Position numbers and translations under genes: made by a program. The notes beneath the pieces are model-generated. The model did no database searches. It was not told the DNA's origin and was given only the letters and a program-made list of their open reading frames with translations. This document shows positions 59,801 to 64,000 of a stretch of 64,000 nt of DNA, one piece after another (the first letter of the stretch is position 1; each line of letters begins with the position of its first letter). This stretch comes from Solanum dulcamara (lineage: Eukaryota > Streptophyta > Magnoliopsida > Solanales > Solanaceae): positions 51,450,001 through 51,514,000 of the forward strand of contig NC_077243.1 of NCBI RefSeq assembly GCF_947179165.1, written 5' to 3'.

Positions 59801-60480
59801 GTACATCTTTCAGCTTTAGTTTAACATAATAAGTTCACCCTATCAGTATCAACTTCCAAGACATATTACGACCTTCTATCTCATTCTCTCCCCCTTTTTT
59901 GTTGTTAGGAAGATTTGGGTAGAGTTTCCTCTATATTTCTGACTATCTCAAACCTGCACGCAGAAAATGCCAATAATGCCTCACAGGGCCAAATATATAT
60001 ATATATATATATATAATATATCACAGCCACACATGGCTTTTAATATCATCTCATATTGCATCCACACAGGGCTTTCAATATTAACAATAGTATAAAATGA
60101 TGGACTTACCTCGTATGTCCAACTCTAATTGCATCTGTTAGACTCTCCATCTACTTTTGCTTTCAATTTTCAACTCTACATATCAATCGTATTTCAATAC
60201 CTAACCTGGCATATATCTTTCGTGCCTTGGCTTACCTGCGTACCTTGTAACTTCCACTATCATCAGTCACTTTCTTCTATAGATGTTATCCTTCTGCTGA
60301 AATTAGAGGTTAGTATAAGGAATTTCACTTTCTATGACTCGGCTCAATCGCACAATCTTTGATATGAAAGAAAAATAACATCCTAAATATTTTGTAGCCT
60401 CTTGCTTAGAGATATGGCGCATAACATACCGATAAACAAGACTGTACCAAACACGGTCTGTAGACATTCCAAGGACCAAC
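56811..60480 (-). pseudogene. E6 interior: decayed pol
   Basis: The integrase region around 57470..57680 aligns in wording with E4's 35400..35600 and E3's 28990..29170. The chromodomain/GPY zone around 56900..57250 is recognisable only by its alignment with E4. The remainder has no motif I can read, and stops are dense in every frame. A (TA)n run lies at 59993..60015. The last 100 bp before the primer site match the E4 and E3 leaders. Confidence 0.65.
59993..60015. repeat. (AT)n microsatellite
   Basis: Alternating A and T run in the E6 interior, at the site related to the run at 26528..26550 in E3. Confidence 0.92.
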
Positions 60481-60481
60481 T

Positions 60482-60493
60482 AATCTGATACCA
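60482..60493 (-). other. E6 primer-binding site (tRNA-iMet type)
   Basis: The plus strand reads AATCTGATACCA, 10 of 12 matches to the reverse complement of the initiator-Met site, 4 bp from the LTR end. Confidence 0.82.
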
Positions 60494-61262
60494 CTTCTAT
60501 CATGACCTAACCCCGTAGGCCGTGACCGGGTGCCCAAGCTGGACACCCACATATACACTTGAAAACCATAAGTAAGTCTGTCTCCCGAGGGACCATGACT
60601 TATCATTTAGGTCGCATAACACCTGAGCCGAGGAGGCTATCATAGCATGTAGGGTCGTCCTATTACATACATATACGGGAGACAACAAGGCTTCCACGGC
60701 AAAGGAAACATCCCAAAACATAAAACATATGGGCATAATCGAACACGCATACATACACAACCCACACACTTGTCTACAAACCTCTAAGAGTGTTAATGAC
60801 TATATAAGGCGGGACAGGTCCCCCGTCGTATCCCTGAATAAACAAATATATACATAGGAGTTTTGGTACCAAAAATTGGCTCTGAATCAATAGAGCTTTT
60901 TCCAACTTGCTGAGTAGAATCCTAAGCTGGCGGACTCCCAAAACTTATGTCTATACCTACGGGCATGAAATGCAGCCCCCCCCTCCTGAAAAAAGGGGAT
61001 CAGTATAGCATATGTACTGAGTATGTAAAGTATAAAACATCATAAAGAGGGCACAACTAACATAGGGATGCAGGGGACAAGCATAACTTTCATAAAACTA
61101 TAGTACCTGCATCTTATAAAATAGAGTCGTTATACCCTCATAAACCCCGTACCCGGCCAGTTAGGGGACTCGGTGTCACAAACACATCATCTAACATGAT
61201 AGGCATATGTATGCCATTAGCATTGTAAAAAATACAACCCTATCCATGTATATAGAAAGTAT

Positions 61263-61475
61263 ATGCCCAGGAGGAATGGCCTGATCCACCTATCGTATAA
61301 TAATACCGAAGAACGATGGCCCGATACATGTCTCATATAATAATGCTAAGGTATGACGGCCCAATCCATATATTATATAATAATGCTGAGGTATGATGGC
61401 TCAATCCGTATGTATACATATCATTTAATAATGCCAAGGAATGACGACCCGATCCACATATCACATAACAATGCA
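61263..61475. repeat. 40-bp tandem repeat, 5 units (E6 5' LTR)
   Basis: Same unit spacing (40, 40, 40, 48) as at 54406..54620. Confidence 0.9.
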
Positions 61476-63007
61476 TATACGTGCATGTAAGACTTGGTAA
61501 CATGTCAAACATCCCTCATGTATCACCATAAAGCATGTTCAAGAGCCCCTAGGTATAGGAGCTTATACATCCCAACACTATTAAACTTATAGAAGGCTCA
61601 AGGGTCGTAGTTCAACTACTTTAAGACCCTTATCATTCAAAAGTGAGTACAAGTCATGAGTCACATCCAGGACTTGTAAATGGAACTGTCTCTAACTCAT
61701 ATCATACATCGTTTCACTTACATTAATCCATTTCAAGAAATGGAAGAGATAGGCTTCACGTGTATTACTTTTTATCACGTAGAAGGCTTATAAGACCATA
61801 ACTCAACAATCATGGGAGTCTAACATCAAGAAGTAAATAAGATTAACGAGTTATGCTCGAGGTTCTAAGAATGGAACTATCTCTACATTACATATACCAA
61901 CCACTTATGGCTACAACATGCCAAGAGAAAAGAAGAGTTAAGCTTTACATACTCATCCCTTCCTAATATACGGAAGGCTTGAGATAACCTAGTTCAATTA
62001 CTGTAATAGTTCCATCATCAAGAAGTAAATAAGAACTGTGAATTACGCTTGGAATATATGAGTATGTTTACCCTCAAGCTCCTATCATTCATTACTTAAC
62101 ATGAAGACATGACAAAAGAAAGGAAAGATAGGCTTTACATACCTTTTATCGAGTAGTCATACCCACTCTTGCTTCGTCGCCTTCTAAACCTATTTAACAT
62201 GAAGGTAATACTAACATTACTAACCTTCAATTTTCGAACTTCTCAAACCATAATAGAGCATCCATAGGAACCACTTCCTTATGTGCCTTTCTCAAGTAGT
62301 TTGTTAATCGGTTAAGAAGTTAACAGAAATTGGGCAGCACTTCCCCTATAACTTGCCCTATACAAATTTCCAATTATATACTCAATTACTATAGCCAACC
62401 GACAACAACAATGATAATCTTACATACAAGTAAACTACTTCATTACGTAACACAAACTCTAAATAACTCTCTTAAAACTACGATACAAAATTAAGGGTTT
62501 TAATCGTTAATTCATAAAAAATTTAACCATGTGGAATGGAGGGTTAGGTGGCTGAAACCAAAAGCACCCACCCTCTTTTTACCCATATTACATCCCTGCA
62601 ACATGCCATAAAACCATCTCCTAAGACAACGCCACAATCACAACAACACTATACAACCTTAACAACTTTAGCTTGGGTAGAACAACTTCAATTTAGTTTA
62701 TTTCCAACGCCAAACATTCTTATACATTTTTTCCTACTTCAAAATTCATTTAACACATGTAATACACTCCATAAAAAAATTATTAACACCACTTTGAAAG
62801 GTTAGTTCTAGGTTTTTCTTTCAACTTTTCTTTTAAGTTAAAGTAAAGGATGAGAATTTGATGAATTTGTCATTAATACACCTATATATATATCCTTTAA
62901 GAGGTGACATATGTCAGTCCCTAAGGGTGACATGTGTCCAACCCTTATTGGACAAACCAAGCCATGCCACCACTCCAAGTCTGCCAAATAGGCATATGGG
63001 ACCCATT

Positions 63008-63032
63008 CCAAGTAGGTGTGTCACCTACTTGG
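63008..63032. repeat. Perfect inverted repeat in E6 5' LTR
   Basis: Arms CCAAGTAGGTG and CACCTACTTGG with a TGT loop, followed by two more CCAAGTAGGTGCATCAC words to about 63080. Confidence 0.93.
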
Positions 63033-63443
63033 TCCAAGTAGGTGCATCACAAACTTAGTCCAAGTAGGTGCATCACCTGCTTGCTTCCGAGCAGGTGCTC
63101 CGCCTCCTTCCACCTCTTCTGTGGGATTTTAATCTTGTCTCACTTTAAGAACCTATGTAATCCTTGCTACATGAGCTCAATATTTACTACCATAGCTTAA
63201 GTGTGTAAGACATCCAAGTAGGTATCTTACACAGGTAAGTCGAGTCCCACGATTTGTTATTTTGGCCCCCAACTCATTTCAAATCATTATAGCCCTATTT
63301 CCAACCTTCACTCTTATGGGGCATCACGTCCTCCCTTCTTTAGAGTTATTTGATAACATTATAGATAATCTGGGTTATCGGAAAACTTTTAAGAAGATTA
63401 AGTAGACATTCTGAATCACAAAGGTACGGGGTATAACACTTGT

Positions 63444-64000
63444 GTCTTTGTCTTTAAGGGTGAGTGGGATGATCATTTTCCATTGATCAAGTTTTCTTAT
63501 AACAATATTTATCATTCTAGCATTCAAATGGCTCCATTTGAGGACTTATATATTAGAAGGTATAGGTATCCTATTGGTTGGTTTGAGTTTGGTGAAGCTT
63601 ACTTGATAGGACCTGAGATAGTGCATGAGGATATGAAAAAGGTAAACTCATTAGAGAAATATTAAAGACCGCTAAAAGTCAACAAAAGTCCTATTGAGAT
63701 ATGAGGAGAGAGAACTTGAATTTGAAGTCAATGATTAGGTATACTTGAAAATCTCACTCATGAAGGGTGTGATGCATTTCAGCAAAAGGGGAAGCTTATT
63801 CCCAAAAATGTAGGCTTATATCAACTATTAAGACGGGTCAAAAAGTTAGCATATGAGTGTGTGTTTTCCTCAGATTGGGCGTCGGTGTATCCGATATTTC
63901 ATATTTCATTGTTAAAGAAGTGTGTGGTGATCCTAGCTCTATTGTGCCCTTGTAAAACATTGGTGTGAAAGATAGTTCATCTTATATGGAAGTTCCTATT
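63444..64000 (+). pseudogene. E5 integrase, continuation after E6
   Basis: The integrase resumes with KGEWDDHFPLIKFSYNNIYH and MAPFEDLYIRR (open frame 63483..63665), then PIGWFEFGEAYLIGPEIVHE. Beyond 63665 the C-terminal/GPY region (QQKGKLIPKN, then VGLYQLL; VYPIFHISLLKKCVV) is in shifted frames to the window end. The chromodomain, if present, lies outside. The joint with 53638 falls at the point where E1's integrase reads on without interruption. Confidence 0.87.

Larger units (their letters stand above)
53644..63438 (-). mobile_element. E6: complete long-LTR Ty3/gypsy element inside a gypsy integrase
   Basis: The LTRs are 53644..56796 and 60498..63438. There are a polypurine tract, a primer-binding site and a 3.7-kb interior. 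The flanking 5-mers are CTTAT (53639..53643) and CTTGT (63439..63443), a duplication with one change. The integrase text continues on the other side. The interior resembles E4's but lacks its 5S insert. No long coding frame survives. Confidence 0.93.
60498..63438 (-). repeat. E6 5' LTR (2941 bp)
   Basis: On the plus strand it runs from TATCATGACC to GGTATAACA. It is shorter than the 3' LTR mainly because about 190 bp are missing near 62800, where the two LTRs stop aligning around partner 55945..56150. Confidence 0.92.

Overview
This window is plant nuclear DNA made almost entirely of transposable elements. I find no host protein gene, no tRNA gene and no CRISPR. The evidence is Ty3/gypsy chromovirus polyproteins, initiator-methionine tRNA primer-binding sites, a plant LINE with a C-terminal RNase H, and old pararetrovirus (Caulimoviridae) fragments. 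A eudicot is likely. Solanaceae is my impression from the repeat types and is not proven here.

The elements are nested like strata, and I label them E1-E6, S1, S2, L1 and EPRV. E1 (1..8492, +) is a chromovirus whose 5' LTR is cut by the window edge. It sits inside an LTR of the S1 family, whose last 345 bp follow at 8493..8837. Next is a broken, inverted pararetrovirus (8838..13044). Its protease/RT piece is on the minus strand and its coat-protein piece on the plus strand. The coat piece is split by a solo LTR, S1 (10361..12273, -, target duplication AACAA).

E2 (13045..46168, -) is a second chromovirus. Its gag is interrupted after 18 codons by E3 (18722..43836, +), a 25-kb block. E3 carries the solo LTR S2 (22568..26503, -, duplication CTTGT) in its interior and a complete element E4 (31525..42076, -, duplication GGTTC) in its 3' LTR. 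E4 contains a 120-bp 5S-rRNA-like sequence with intact internal promoter boxes.

After E2 come a fragment of an Athila/Tat-type LTR (46169..46936), a truncated gypsy LTR (E5, 46990..49092), a 4-kb 5'-truncated LINE (L1, 49093..~53098, -) and a gypsy integrase piece (53099..64000, +, assigned to E5). The integrase is interrupted by another complete element, E6 (53644..63438, -). E3, E4, E6 and S2 belong to one related group with very long LTRs of about 2.9 to 3.9 kb.

No element looks autonomous. Every coding region has stops, frameshifts or lost catalytic residues. The most distinctive signals outside the coding remnants are family-specific arrays of short palindromic words near the start of each LTR type, the 5S-like insert, and acceptor-like repeats in the LINE tail. 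Coordinates of LTR ends, primer sites and target duplications were read by eye from the sequence; family names rest on recognised motifs, not on a database search.
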